Assembly: GCF_001875725.1 (NCBI RefSeq)
Contig: NZ_MLCQ01000022.1
Coordinates: 124,001-188,000 of the forward strand
Direction: 5' to 3'
From: Corynebacterium sp. NML140438
GTDB taxonomy: Bacteria; Actinomycetota; Actinomycetes; Mycobacteriales; Mycobacteriaceae
Length of the DNA: 64,000 bases
A program made the position numbers and the translations under genes. The notes under the pieces are model-generated. The model was not told the origin of the DNA and ran no database searches. It saw only the letters and a program-made list of their open reading frames with translations. How positions within the stretch are numbered: position 1 is the stretch's first letter; every line of letters begins with the position of its first letter. Below, piece by piece: positions 16,615-26,289 of the stretch.

Positions 16615-19600
16615 ATGTCTCGTTTTAGTCCCCTAAATTGGCCGGTTGTGCGCCAGATACGCGGTGGTGACGCCTTCGCCCGAGGCGAAAACACCGAATC
16701 CGCGCGCAGCCAAGAAATGGAAGGCCGCATCGTAGAAGCGGACCGCGTCGTTAAGAGCGTGTGTCCGTACTGTGCCGTCGGCTGTGGCCAGCGCGTATAT
16801 GTAAAAGATAATAAGGTCATTCAAATTGAAGGCGACCCGGATTCTCCGCACTCGCGTGGGCGTCTGTGCCCGAAGGGCGCGGCATCCGAGCAGCTTGTCA
16901 ACGCTGAAAACCGCGTGACCGACATTCTCTACCGAGCGCCACGTTCGAAGGAATGGGTCAAGCTTGACCGAGAAACCGCCATGGAGATGGTCGTCGATCG
17001 CTTCCTGGAAGCTCGTGAAAACGGCTGGCAGGATTTTGACGACAAGGGACGCCCAGTGCGTCGAACCATGGGCATCGCAGGCCTGGGCGGCGCTGCGATG
17101 GACAATGAGGAAAACTACCTGATTAAGAAGCTGTGGACTGCAGCGGGCGCGGTGCAGGTAGAAAACCAAGCTCGTATATGACACTCCTCCACGGTTCCCA
17201 GTTTGGGATCCTCGTTTGGACGCGGTGGAGCGACCCAGCCACTGCAGGACATGGCAAATGCGGACTGCATTGTCATCCAAGGGTCAAACATGGCCGAAGC
17301 GCACCCAGTTGGGTTCCAGTGGGTCATGGAAGCGAAGGCACGTGGTGCACGAATCATCCACGTTGACCCTCGATTCACGCGTACGTCGGCGATGGCGCAT
17401 AAGCACATCCCGATTCGTGGTGGTACCGACATCATCCTGTTGGGTGCTGTCATTAACTACGTGTTGGAAAACAACCTGTACTTCGAGGATTACGTCAAGG
17501 CGTTCACGAACGCTTCGACGCTGATCAGTGAGGAGTTCCAGGACACGGAGGACCTCGAAGGTCTGTTCTCTGGATACGACCCTGAAACGGGTGGCTACTC
17601 CAACGAATCGTGGCAGGCACGCAAGAAGTGGGATGCGCAGACTTCGTGGGATGTGGAGAAGGACGAAACGCTTCAGGATCCGCGAACTGTGTTCCAGATT
17701 CTGAAGCGCCACTACTCCCGCTACACCCCGCAGGTTGTCGCTGAGTCGTGCGGTATTTCCGAAGAGGACTTCTACTACCTTGCGAACTCGATTGCGGAGA
17801 ACTCTGGCCGCGATCGCACCACCTGTTTTGCGTACGCGCTTGGCTGGACTCAGCACACGTTGGGTGCGCAGTTCATCCGTACGTGTGCGATTCTGCAGAC
17901 GCTGATGGGCAACATCGGCCGTCCAGGCTCGGGCATTATGGCGCTGCGTGGTCACGCATCGATTCAGGGCTCGACGGACGTGCCAACGCTGTTCCACATC
18001 CTGCCTGGCTACCTGCCGATGCCGCAGTCCACGCACCAGACGTGGGACGAGTACTTGGCAGCAGTGTCGAAGCGTGATCAGAAGGGCTTCTGGCAGACCG
18101 GCGACACCTACGCAGTGTCGTTGATGAAGGCCTACTGGGGCGACGCCGCGACCGAGGAGAACAACTGGGGCATGGATCTCATGCCACGGTTGACTGGTGC
18201 TCACTCGACGTACCACACGCTGCAGCTGATGAACCAGGGGCTTGTCGACGGCTACTTCGTCTTCGGCCAAAACCCTGCCGTTGCGCAGTCGAACGGTCGC
18301 ATTCAGCGTATGGCTCTGACCAAGCTGAAGTGGCTCGTCGTCCGTGACTTCTCTGAGATTGAGACAGCGACGTTCTGGAAGGATTCTCCAGAGGTGCAGT
18401 CTGGTGAGATTTCGCCGGAGGAGATCGACACGGAGGTGTTCCTTTTCCCAGCAGCGAACCACGTTGAGAAGGCGGGCACGTTTACCCAGACTTCGCGTGT
18501 GCTGCAGTGGCGCTTCAAGGCCAAGGACGCTCCGGGCGATGTAGAGAGCGACCTTGAGTTCTTCTACGACTTGGGCCTTCGCCTGAAGGAACGAGTTAAG
18601 AATTCGACTGACCCGCGAGACCTGCCGCTGCAGAAGATCACCTGGGACTACGAGTGCGATGAGCACGGTGAGATTCTGCCGGAGTCAGTCCTGAAGGAGA
18701 TCAACGGCTACTACCTCGAGGGTCCTCGGAAGGGGCAGCTCGTGGACAAGTTCGCGGATCTCAAGGCAGATGGTTCCACCTCATCTGGTTGCTGGATTTA
18801 CTGTGGTGTATACGCCGACGACGTCAACCGTTCGGCGAACAAGCGCCCAGGCCAGGAACAGAACGCAATGGCGTTGGAGTGGGGCTGGGCATGGCCGATG
18901 AACCGTCGCGTGCTCTACAACCGTGCTTCTGCGGATCCGGATGGCAAGCCATGGTCGGAGCGCAAGAAGCTGGTTTGGTGGAACGAGGACAAGGAACTGT
19001 GGGAGTCCGACGACGTTGTGGACTTCCCGGTCAACCGGGCCCCTGGTTTCAAGCCAGAGCGCGACGCGGTTGGTCCTGCAGCCCTTGCTGGTGACGACGC
19101 GTTCATCATGCAGGCTGACGGAAAGGCGTGGCTGTTTGCCCCAACCGGAATGGTTGATGGGCCGATGCCGACGCACTATGAGCCGCAGGAGTCCCCGTTT
19201 GCGAACCCGCTGTACAAGCAGCAGCAGTCGCCGTCGCGAATCGTGATGCGTGGAGAGGACAACCTTTCGGCGCCGAACTTCGGTGAACCCGGCGTGGGCG
19301 TGTACCCGTACATGCTGAACACCTACCGTTTGACCGAGGCGTACACGTCCGGTTCGATGACGCGAAGCCTGCCATTCTTGGCAGAGCTGCAGCCTGAACT
19401 ATTCTGCGAGGTTTCGCACAAGCTGGCTGAAGCAATCGGCTTGAAGAATGGCGACTGGGCGACGATTATCTCGCCGCGCAACGCCATTGAGGCACGTGTG
19501 CTGGTGACGGAGCGCATGAAGACGCTGGTCATCGACGGCCACGAGTTCCAGCAGATCGGTATGCCGTACCACTTCGGCGCAGGTTCTTATGCTGAGGTCG

Positions 19601-19884
19601 AGGGCGACGGACCGAACGACCTGCTTGGCATCATGCTGGACCCGAACGTCAACATCCAGGCGTCGAAGGTTTCCGCGGTGGATATCCGACCGGGCCGACG
19701 CCCGCGTGGTGAGGATCGTATGAAGCTGGTGCGCGAGTACCAGCGCCGTGCGCGCCTGACGGAGGACACCGGTACCAAGCTGACCGACGAGTCGAAAGAC
19801 GTCATCGTCGGTGAGCAGCTCGGTGACACCGAGGCAGCGAAGCACGATTCGACGAAGAAGAACATGGCGAACGGGGAAGGATAG
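16615..19884 (+). CDS. fdhF: Selenocysteine-containing formate dehydrogenase, catalytic subunit
   Basis: This 1089-residue molybdenum/tungsten bis-MGD enzyme oxidises formate to CO2. The [4Fe-4S] ligands are CPYCAVGC plus RLCPKG. An in-frame TGA at 17179-17181 is codon 189, in the context ENQARI-Sec-HSSTVPS. This is exactly where FDH active sites place Sec, and the reading frame continues without break to 19884. The SECIS stem-loop follows directly. Automatic callers would split it into two ORFs (ending 17181; starting about 17203). There is no twin-arginine signal, so the active site probably faces the cytoplasm. A TATCCT 7 nt before ATG suggests a leaderless transcript. FdhB and NrfD-type subunits follow. 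Confidence 0.95.
17179..17211 (+). promoter_or_regulatory. UGA-Sec codon and bacterial SECIS element
   Basis: After the UGA, 11 bases lead into the stem GGTTCCC (17193-17199), loop AGTTT, and stem GGGATCC (17205-17211). The loop GU falls at nucleotides 20-21 after the UGA. GGUU falls at 12-15, giving the unpaired U below the apical stem. Both are the positions seen in the E. coli fdhF SECIS, which SelB reads. The hairpin is also coding sequence. Confidence 0.88.
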
Positions 19885-19893
19885 GTTTTGACG

Positions 19894-20892
19894 ATGAAGA
19901 CAAAGAATCAGATCACCGAATCCCCAGCCAACATCGGGTACGAGAAGGAGGCCCGCAAGGCTTTCTTCACGGATACGTCGATTTGTATTGGCTGTAAGGC
20001 GTGTGAGGTTGCATGTAAAGAGTGGAACCGAAACCCGCAAGACGGCTACAAGTTGTCAGGTAACTCCTACGACAACACTGGTTCGCTGAACGCGGATACG
20101 TGGCGCCACGTGGCGTTCATCGAGCAGGGCGAGGAGCGTATCCGGCAGGCTCGCGAGGAGGGTGCCAAGCTCGTTGGGCTTGGGATGCCGAGCGTGAAGC
20201 CAGCGGAGGAAACTTCGACCCGTGCCGTGCTTCCGGATACCCCGGACTTCCGCTGGTTGATGTCCTCCGACGTGTGTAAGCACTGCACCAACGCAGGCTG
20301 CTTGGATGTGTGCCCAACTGGTGCGTTGTTCCGCACGGAGCACGGCACGGTTGTCGTGCAGGACGATGTGTGCAACGGTTGCGGCACTTGCGTGGCTGGT
20401 TGCCCGTTCGGCGTCATCGAGCGTCGCAGCGATGGCGGTGTGCGTAAGCGTAATGAGCGCTCCGGTACTGGCGAGGACTTCACACCAGGTGAGAGCGCGC
20501 CGATTAAGAACATTGGCGTCGCTCAGAAGTGCACCATGTGCTTTGACCGTCTCCAGGTCGGCGAACAGCCAGCGTGTGCCAAAACCTGCCCGACGACCTC
20601 GATCAAGTACGGCACCTACGACGAGATGCTCGCGCTTGCGAAGGCACGAGTGAAGGAACTGCATGCGCAAGGCATGACGGAAGCCCGCCTCTACGGTGCA
20701 AACGAGAACGATGGTGTGGGCGGTACTGGCTCGATCTTTCTGCTGCTGGATGCGCCGGAGGTCTATGGTCTTCCGCCAGACCCTGTGGTTCCTACGGCAA
20801 ACCTGCCGGAGCTTGCGAAGCGTGGCGTTATCGCCGCAGCCGGAATGGTTGGCACTATTGCAGCCGCGGTCCTGATCGGAGGTAGGAAGTAA
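19894..20892 (+). CDS. fdhB: Formate dehydrogenase iron-sulfur (beta) subunit
   Basis: This 332-residue electron-transfer subunit has four ferredoxin-type cysteine clusters: CIGCKACEVACKEW, CKHCTNAGCLDVCPTGA, CNGCGTCVAGCPFGV, and CTMCFDRL with CAKTCP. It ends with one hydrophobic helix (GVIAAAGMVGTIAAAVLIGG) that may anchor it to the membrane. It passes electrons from the Mo site to the NrfD-type subunit and quinone. AAGGATAGG 8 nt before supports ATG 19894. The stop abuts the next start. Confidence 0.93.
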   Translation: MKTKNQITESPANIGYEKEARKAFFTDTSICIGCKACEVACKEWNRNPQDGYKLSGNSYDNTGSLNADTWRHVAFIEQGEERIRQAREEGAKLVGLGMPSVKPAEETSTRAVLPDTPDFRWLMSSDVCKHCTNAGCLDVCPTGALFRTEHGTVVVQDDVCNGCGTCVAGCPFGVIERRSDGGVRKRNERSGTGEDFTPGESAPIKNIGVAQKCTMCFDRLQVGEQPACAKTCPTTSIKYGTYDEMLALAKARVKELHAQGMTEARLYGANENDGVGGTGSIFLLLDAPEVYGLPPDPVVPTANLPELAKRGVIAAAGMVGTIAAAVLIGGRK

Positions 20893-21987
20893 ATGGCTGA
20901 GTTTGATAGCTACCGTCCACCACAGGAGCCGCGTCGCCCGCGGCGCCGAGACGTAGCGGAAGGCGATCGCCCGCGCGGTTCTAAGAAGCGCCGCGGTGAG
21001 GAGCTGATGGTGCCGGAGGCGAACTTCGAGCACTTTGATTCCTACTACGGCAAGCCGATTGTGAAGTTCCCACCATGGGAGTGGCCGATTGGTGTCTACT
21101 TCTTCCTCGGCGGCCTCGCCGGTGGTTCGTCTCTGTTGGCAGTGGGTGCTGACGCGACAGGCAACAGGGAACTGCGTCGCAACATGCGGATTAGTTCGAT
21201 GGCTGCTGCTGCGGTGGGCTCCGGTTGCCTGGTGCTCGACCTTGGGCGTCCGGAGCGGCTGCTGAACATGTTCCGCGTGTTCAAGCTGTCCTCACCGATG
21301 AGCGTTGGCTCCTGGCTGTTGGGTTCGTTTTCTGCGATGCAGGGCCTGGCCGCACTGCCGGAACTTGATGAGCTGACGGGTAAGAAACTGCCGCTGCCAA
21401 GCCCGTTGCGTTCGTTCTTTGAGTTCGCAGCAACCCCGGCAGGCATCGCCGGTGGTGTGCTTGCCTCGCCACTGGCCGCGTACACTGCGGTGCTGATCGG
21501 TAACACGTCGGTTCCTGCATGGCAGGAGGCCGGTAAGAACCTTCCGTTCGTGTTCGTATCCTCCGCGACCGCCGCGACGGGCGGCATGGGCATGCTCGCA
21601 ACATCCACGGAAAACGCTGCAGTGCCACGCGCGCTCGGCGTCGCTGGTGCAGCCGCCGACGTTGCGGCAACGGCCTACATGACCAGCCAGTTGGACGACG
21701 TCACGAAGGAAGCGTTCTCTACAGGCAAGGCAGGCAAGCTCTTCAAGGCTTCTGAGATTTGTCTCGCTGCTGGCGGTGTTGGTGCGCTGTTCAGCAAGAA
21801 GAGCCGCGTGCTCGCCGGTATTTCGGGGCTCGCGTTGATGGCAGGTTCCTGCCTGACACGTTTTGCGGTACTCGAAGCTGGTAAGCAGTCCACCGAGGAC
21901 CCGAAGTACGTCGTTGAACCGCAGCGGGAGCGTCTGAGGAAGCGCCGTGAAGCAGGCAAGGTTGATGACAGCATCACGACCGCGTAG
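20893..21987 (+). CDS. NrfD/PsrC-type membrane subunit of formate dehydrogenase
   Basis: This 364-residue protein has a basic N-terminal region (RRPRRRDVAEGDRPRGSKKR) and then the NrfD start PPWEWPIGVYFFLGGLAGGS. Multiple transmembrane helices follow, up to about residue 330. NrfD/PsrC proteins take electrons from the Fe-S subunit and reduce the quinone pool. ATG immediately follows the fdhB stop, so the three genes are one operon. It replaces the cytochrome b gamma subunit used by E. coli FdnGHI. Confidence 0.9.
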   Translation: MAEFDSYRPPQEPRRPRRRDVAEGDRPRGSKKRRGEELMVPEANFEHFDSYYGKPIVKFPPWEWPIGVYFFLGGLAGGSSLLAVGADATGNRELRRNMRISSMAAAAVGSGCLVLDLGRPERLLNMFRVFKLSSPMSVGSWLLGSFSAMQGLAALPELDELTGKKLPLPSPLRSFFEFAATPAGIAGGVLASPLAAYTAVLIGNTSVPAWQEAGKNLPFVFVSSATAATGGMGMLATSTENAAVPRALGVAGAAADVAATAYMTSQLDDVTKEAFSTGKAGKLFKASEICLAAGGVGALFSKKSRVLAGISGLALMAGSCLTRFAVLEAGKQSTEDPKYVVEPQRERLRKRREAGKVDDSITTA

Positions 21988-22011
21988 CTACTACAGGAGC
22001 TAATACGCAGC

Positions 22012-22048
22012 ACTGCCCCTCTCACACGCAAGGTGTCGGAGGGGCAGT
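22012..22048. terminator. Bidirectional terminator between nrfD and selD
   Basis: Perfect 10-bp arms ACTGCCCCTC and GAGGGGCAGT enclose a further ACAC/GTGT pairing. Short T-rich tracts follow. The hairpin lies between the convergent ends of the formate dehydrogenase operon and selD. Confidence 0.8.
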
Positions 22049-22061
22049 TCTGTTATTCCAG

Positions 22062-23051
22062 TTACTTCACCTGAACGCGGCCGTTGCCAGCGACGGTTTC
22101 ACCGATGACGGGGTAGCCCGGGATCTCGCCGATGACGAGCAGCCCACCTGAAGTCTGAGCGTCTGCAAGGAGCAGCAGCTCATCGCCGTCCAGGTCGGAA
22201 TCGACGTTGGGGCGGACCCAGTCGAGATTGCGCTTCGAGCCGCCAGGGATGTACCCGGCTTCGAGGGTTTCACGAGCGCCCTCGATGAAAGGAACCTTGG
22301 TGTGGTCGATGACGGCGTCGATACCGGAGGCGCGCGCCATCTTGAACAGGTGCCCGAGTAGACCAAATCCGGTGACGTCGGTCGCAGCCTTCACGCCCGC
22401 GGCGACGGCCTTTTCCGAGGCCTCCTTGTTCAGCGTTGTCATGACCTCAATGGCTTGCGGGAAGACGTCGCCGGTTGCCTTGTGGCGGTTGTTCAGCAGG
22501 CCTGAGCCAATCGGCTTGGTCAGGGTGATTGGTAGTCCAGCCTCTGCCGCGTCATTTCGCATGAGCTTCGCTGGGTCCACGATGCCGGTGGCGGCCATTC
22601 CGTAAATCGGCTCAGGCGCGGTGATCGAGTGCCCGCCAGTCACGCTGATGCCTGCTGCGGTGGCCGCGTCCATGCCGCCGTGGAGTACGTCGCGGATGAG
22701 CTCGGATGGGAGGACTTCGCGTGGCCAGGCAAGCAGGTTGATGGCGGTGATTGGGGTGCCGCCCATTGCGTAAACGTCGGAAAGTGCGTTGACGGCTGCG
22801 ATCTTGCCCCAGGTGTAGGCGTCGTCGCAGACGGGAGTGAAGAAGTCGGCGGTGGAAATGACAGCGAGGTCGTCGCGAACATGAATCGCGGAGGCGTCGT
22901 CGCCGTCGTCGAGGCCAACAATGACGTTTGGGTCAGCGAAGCCGACGAGTCCTTTTACGGCCTCTTCCAGCTCGCCGGGGGGAATTTTGCAAGCGCATCC
23001 GCCGCCGGATGCGTACTGGGTCAACCGAATCTTAGAATTATCAGCAGTCAT
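22062..23051 (-). CDS. selD: Selenide, water dikinase (selenophosphate synthase)
   Basis: This 329-residue enzyme makes selenophosphate from selenide and ATP. The N-terminal RLTQYASGGGCACK aligns with the E. coli catalytic Cys17/Lys20 region, so this SelD uses Cys19 and Lys22 and not Sec. VIVGLDDGDDA and the ATP-binding GGHSI motif are present. The start at 23051 is the ATG before TADNSKIRL. A longer open frame to 23729 runs through selC and selA on the wrong strand and is spurious. It diverges from selC. Confidence 0.95.
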   Translation of the reverse strand: MTADNSKIRLTQYASGGGCACKIPPGELEEAVKGLVGFADPNVIVGLDDGDDASAIHVRDDLAVISTADFFTPVCDDAYTWGKIAAVNALSDVYAMGGTPITAINLLAWPREVLPSELIRDVLHGGMDAATAAGISVTGGHSITAPEPIYGMAATGIVDPAKLMRNDAAEAGLPITLTKPIGSGLLNNRHKATGDVFPQAIEVMTTLNKEASEKAVAAGVKAATDVTGFGLLGHLFKMARASGIDAVIDHTKVPFIEGARETLEAGYIPGGSKRNLDWVRPNVDSDLDGDELLLLADAQTSGGLLVIGEIPGYPVIGETVAGNGRVQVK

Positions 23052-23075
23052 ACCTACATGGTAGCGTTGCTTTTC

Positions 23076-23170
23076 GGAGGCGTACGTGTCCTGGTGGCCA
23101 CCCCAGTCTTCAAAACTGGTGAGGTCGAGCATCTCGGCCTGGCAGGTTCGATTCCTGTCCGTCTCCGCCA
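23076..23170 (+). tRNA. selC: tRNA-Sec (anticodon UCA)
   Basis: This 95-nt gene is the same length as E. coli tRNA-Sec. It has an anticodon arm CCAGT-CTTCAAA-ACTGG with anticodon TCA. The long extra arm is AGGTCGAG-CAT-CTCGGCCT, and the T arm is GCAGG-TTCGATT-CCTGT. Discriminator G and an encoded CCA follow. The acceptor is GGAGGCG paired to GTCTCC-type bases with one G-T wobble. The eighth pair would be a T-C mismatch, and the D stem has one mismatch. It lies 29 bases before selA. Confidence 0.93.
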
Positions 23171-23199
23171 AAACGTTGTGTTGTTGTAAGGGGAAGCAC

Positions 23200-24489
23200 A
23201 TGAATGATCCTCGCCGTCGAATCCCTCGCACAGACGCACTGCTTGCGCTCGCAGCGCAGGAGTACACCGCGCTGGCGCCGCACGCGCTCAAGGCGGTTGC
23301 GGGGAAGCTACAACAGCGCGCTCGCGACGGCGAGATTTCCCCCGAAGAGGTCACCCCAGAGTTTCTCAAAGCTTGTCGACGCCACCCCGGGTCCCTTACC
23401 CCAGTCCTCAACGCGACTGGTGTGGTAGTACACACAAATATCGGCCGGGCGCCGCTTGCCCCGCAGGCAATCGACGCGATGGTGGATGCCGCGCAGTACG
23501 TCGACGTAGAGATGGATCTCGCAGCAGGTGTTCGATCCCGCGATAGGGGTAGGGCCGCCACGGATGCGATTTTGGCAGCCTGTCCTGCTGCGGAGGATGC
23601 ACTCGTGGTCAACAATGGCGCGGCAGCGTTGCTTTTGGCTGTGGCAACGTTTGCCGAGGGACGCGATGTCGTTATCTCTCGCGGCGAGCTCATCGAAATC
23701 GGGGCGGGGTTTCGTCTACCGGAGCTCATCGAAAGCGCACGGGTTTCTCTCGTAGAAGTTGGTGCGACGAACCGTACGCACCCCTTTGATTACGAGCGGG
23801 CGCTCGACAACGCGGGCGCGGTGCTCAAAGTCCACCCGTCGAATTACAAGGTGCACGGGTTTACCGCAGAGACCACCATCGCGCAGCTCCGCGAAATCGT
23901 CCGGCCGCGTGGATGCGCCCTGATCGCCGATATTGGTTCGGGCCTGCTTCACCCAGACCCGTTGCTCCCTGATGAACTAGATGCCACCACGGCCCTGCTT
24001 GAGGGCGCGGACGTCGTGCTGTTTTCCGGCGACAAACTTCTGGGAGGCCCGCAGGCGGGCGTGATGGTCGGTACGAAGGACGCCATTGCGAAGCTGAAGC
24101 GGCACCCGCTGGCACGCGCCGTGCGCATCGATAAACTGCGGCTCGCGGCGTTGGAGGCGAGCTTGAACATCGACAGCACTCCGGTCCATGACTACCTGCA
24201 CGCCGAGCCAGACGCCCTCAAGGCCCGCGCCGAAGCGCTGGCGGCGAAGGTGGGAGGCACCGTCGTCCCACACGACGGCCGCGTTGGGGGCGGCGGCGCG
24301 CCGGGATTCCCCTTGCCTGGGTGGGCGGTTGCACTCGACCAGTCGCTGGCGGCCCCGTTGCGGACCGGTACCCCGGTTGTACTCGGACGTGTTCACGAGG
24401 ACGAGCTGCTCATCGACCCGCGCTGTGTGCCACCCGAGCGAGACCACGAGATCGCAGCCGCGATTCAGATAGCCCAAAGAAAGGACTAA
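23200..24489 (+). CDS. selA: L-seryl-tRNA(Sec) selenium transferase
   Basis: This 429-residue PLP enzyme converts Ser-tRNA-Sec to Sec-tRNA-Sec using selenophosphate. The PLP lysine is in FSGDKLLGGPQAG, preceded by IADIGSGLL. VLNATGVVVHTNIGRAPL is the characteristic SelA block. AAGGGG precedes ATG 23200. An open frame back to 23086 would run through selC and is not used. It is directly followed by selB. Confidence 0.96.
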   Translation: MNDPRRRIPRTDALLALAAQEYTALAPHALKAVAGKLQQRARDGEISPEEVTPEFLKACRRHPGSLTPVLNATGVVVHTNIGRAPLAPQAIDAMVDAAQYVDVEMDLAAGVRSRDRGRAATDAILAACPAAEDALVVNNGAAALLLAVATFAEGRDVVISRGELIEIGAGFRLPELIESARVSLVEVGATNRTHPFDYERALDNAGAVLKVHPSNYKVHGFTAETTIAQLREIVRPRGCALIADIGSGLLHPDPLLPDELDATTALLEGADVVLFSGDKLLGGPQAGVMVGTKDAIAKLKRHPLARAVRIDKLRLAALEASLNIDSTPVHDYLHAEPDALKARAEALAAKVGGTVVPHDGRVGGGGAPGFPLPGWAVALDQSLAAPLRTGTPVVLGRVHEDELLIDPRCVPPERDHEIAAAIQIAQRKD

Positions 24490-24496
24490 GCCGCAC

Positions 24497-26269
24497 GTGT
24501 TTGTAGTTGCGACAGCAGGCCACGTTGACCATGGAAAGTCCACGCTGGTCAAGGCCCTCACCGGGATGGAGCCTGATCGGTGGGATGAGGAAAAAGACCG
24601 CGGGCTGACGATCGACCTCGGGTTCGTGTGGACCAACGTTGACGGTGAGGACATCGCGTTCGTTGACGTACCCGGACATGAACGCTTCATAGCCAACATG
24701 CTCGCCGGGGTTGGACCAGTCACGGATGTCCTGTTCGTAGTTGCCGCCGACGAAGGCTGGATGCAGCAAACGCTTGACCACAGGGATGCCATCAACGCGT
24801 TCGGAGTTCAGCATGGTGTCATTGCTATGACAAGGTCGGATAAGGCGGACGCTGGGCGTCGACAGGCAGTAGTTGAAGAAACCTGCCGGAATGTAGCTGG
24901 CACCAGTATGGAGCACTGGCCTGTAGTCGAGGTCTCTGCAAAAACGGGCGAGGGCGTCGACGAACTCAGAAGCGCGCTCGTGACGATGTTGCGACACCAG
25001 CCCGCAGCGGACCCCGCAGGTCGGATACGCATGTGGGTTGACCGGGCATTTCACATTAAAGGCGCAGGCACCGTCGTTACGGGAACACTCACCAGCGGCA
25101 CGATCACGCCAGGTCAGGCGCTGACGCTCCAGGCTGCGGCGGGGCAGCGCGAGGTCACTGTGCGTGGTATCCAATCGGAAGACAACGCAGTTGAAGAAGC
25201 AAAGCCGACAATGCGCGTCGCGCTCAACCTTCGGGGTGTGAGCGTCGACGAAGTATCGCGCGGCGCGGCGCTGTGCACACCAGGGAAGTGGCACACGACG
25301 TCTGTGGTGGATGTGAGACATACCCATGGCGCTGCCCTCAACGATGTGCCGCAGGAGGTTGTCGTGCACATCGGTACCGCGGGCGTGAGCGCGAAAGTGC
25401 GCCCGTTCGGTGCGGGGCACGCGCGGCTCATCCTGGAGCACGACCTGGTGTTGAGCATCGGGGACAGGCTGGTGCTGCGAGGCTCCGGAGCACAGCAAAT
25501 TCTCGGTGGGGTAGAAGCTATCGACGTCGACCCGCCCGCCCTTCCCAGGCGTGGCGACGGGCGGAAGCGCTCAGCGCAGCTGGAGACGCTGCCGGATATC
25601 AACGCGGAAATCGCCAGGAGAGTGGCTGTGCCACCGGAGGTGTTGACGCGCCTCGGCTTCCGGGTGGGCGAGCAACCGCCCCAGGGCAACGTGGCGTTCG
25701 CCGGGTACTGGATCCGCGCGCAGCAGGTTATGGAGTGGAAAGACGCGTTGCTGCAGGCCTTGCATGCGCACTTGGCGGAGCACCCTTTGTCGGAGGGTTT
25801 GGCCACCGGGGCAGCGGTGGAGGCTCTCGGGCTGCCGGATGCGAAATTGTTGCCTCTCGTGGTCGCCGCCGCGAAACTACACACCCGCGATGGTTACGTT
25901 TGCAGCACCGCCCGAGTTGATCTCGGGGCGGCAGAGCTGGCGGTGCAAAAGTTGGAGGCGAGGCTTCGTGCTCAGCCCTTCCAGGCCCCCGAGGCGCGCG
26001 ACCTCGAACAGCTGGGGCTGGGCACGAAAGAGCTTGCAGCAGCGGAGCGGGCCGGAAGGGTATTGCGGCTTGGCGACGGCGTCGTTGTTGCCGCCGACGC
26101 GATCACAATTGCCACAGCGAGGTTGCGGGACCTGCCGCAGCCGTTCCGCACCACTGATGCACGCCAGGTGCTCGAGACGACCCGGCGCGTCGCCATCCCG
26201 CTGCTAGAGCTCCTGGACGCACGCGGGATTACCCGCCAAGTAGAGGCGGGCGTTCGAGTCCTGGCGTAG
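24497..26269 (+). CDS. selB: Selenocysteine-specific elongation factor
   Basis: This 590-residue GTPase delivers Sec-tRNA-Sec to UGA codons marked by SECIS. The G1 loop is AGHVDHGKST, G3 is DVPGHERF, and the G4-like motif is TRSDKAD. EF-Tu-like beta domains follow, then about 250 residues of winged-helix repeats that bind the SECIS. It starts with GTG, 7 bases after the selA stop. The C-terminal domain should have co-evolved with the hairpin at 17193-17211. Confidence 0.96.
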   Translation: MFVVATAGHVDHGKSTLVKALTGMEPDRWDEEKDRGLTIDLGFVWTNVDGEDIAFVDVPGHERFIANMLAGVGPVTDVLFVVAADEGWMQQTLDHRDAINAFGVQHGVIAMTRSDKADAGRRQAVVEETCRNVAGTSMEHWPVVEVSAKTGEGVDELRSALVTMLRHQPAADPAGRIRMWVDRAFHIKGAGTVVTGTLTSGTITPGQALTLQAAAGQREVTVRGIQSEDNAVEEAKPTMRVALNLRGVSVDEVSRGAALCTPGKWHTTSVVDVRHTHGAALNDVPQEVVVHIGTAGVSAKVRPFGAGHARLILEHDLVLSIGDRLVLRGSGAQQILGGVEAIDVDPPALPRRGDGRKRSAQLETLPDINAEIARRVAVPPEVLTRLGFRVGEQPPQGNVAFAGYWIRAQQVMEWKDALLQALHAHLAEHPLSEGLATGAAVEALGLPDAKLLPLVVAAAKLHTRDGYVCSTARVDLGAAELAVQKLEARLRAQPFQAPEARDLEQLGLGTKELAAAERAGRVLRLGDGVVVAADAITIATARLRDLPQPFRTTDARQVLETTRRVAIPLLELLDARGITRQVEAGVRVLA

Positions 26270-26289
26270 CGGCCTCGGAGCAGGCGGGC

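Noticed and set aside
17284..18666. 460-codon antisense frame inside fdhF
   Set aside because: Shadow of a strongly coding GC-rich gene; no recognisable domain and no start signals.
17203..19884. Separate formate dehydrogenase gene starting after the UGA
   Set aside because: Frame, homology, SECIS and complete sel machinery show one protein read through the UGA.
23086..23199. N-terminal extension of SelA
   Set aside because: It translates the tRNA gene; a proper ribosome-binding site precedes ATG 23200.
22062..23729. Long 555-codon frame extending selD upstream
   Set aside because: It runs antisense through the tRNA-Sec gene and selA; SelD homology starts at 23051.
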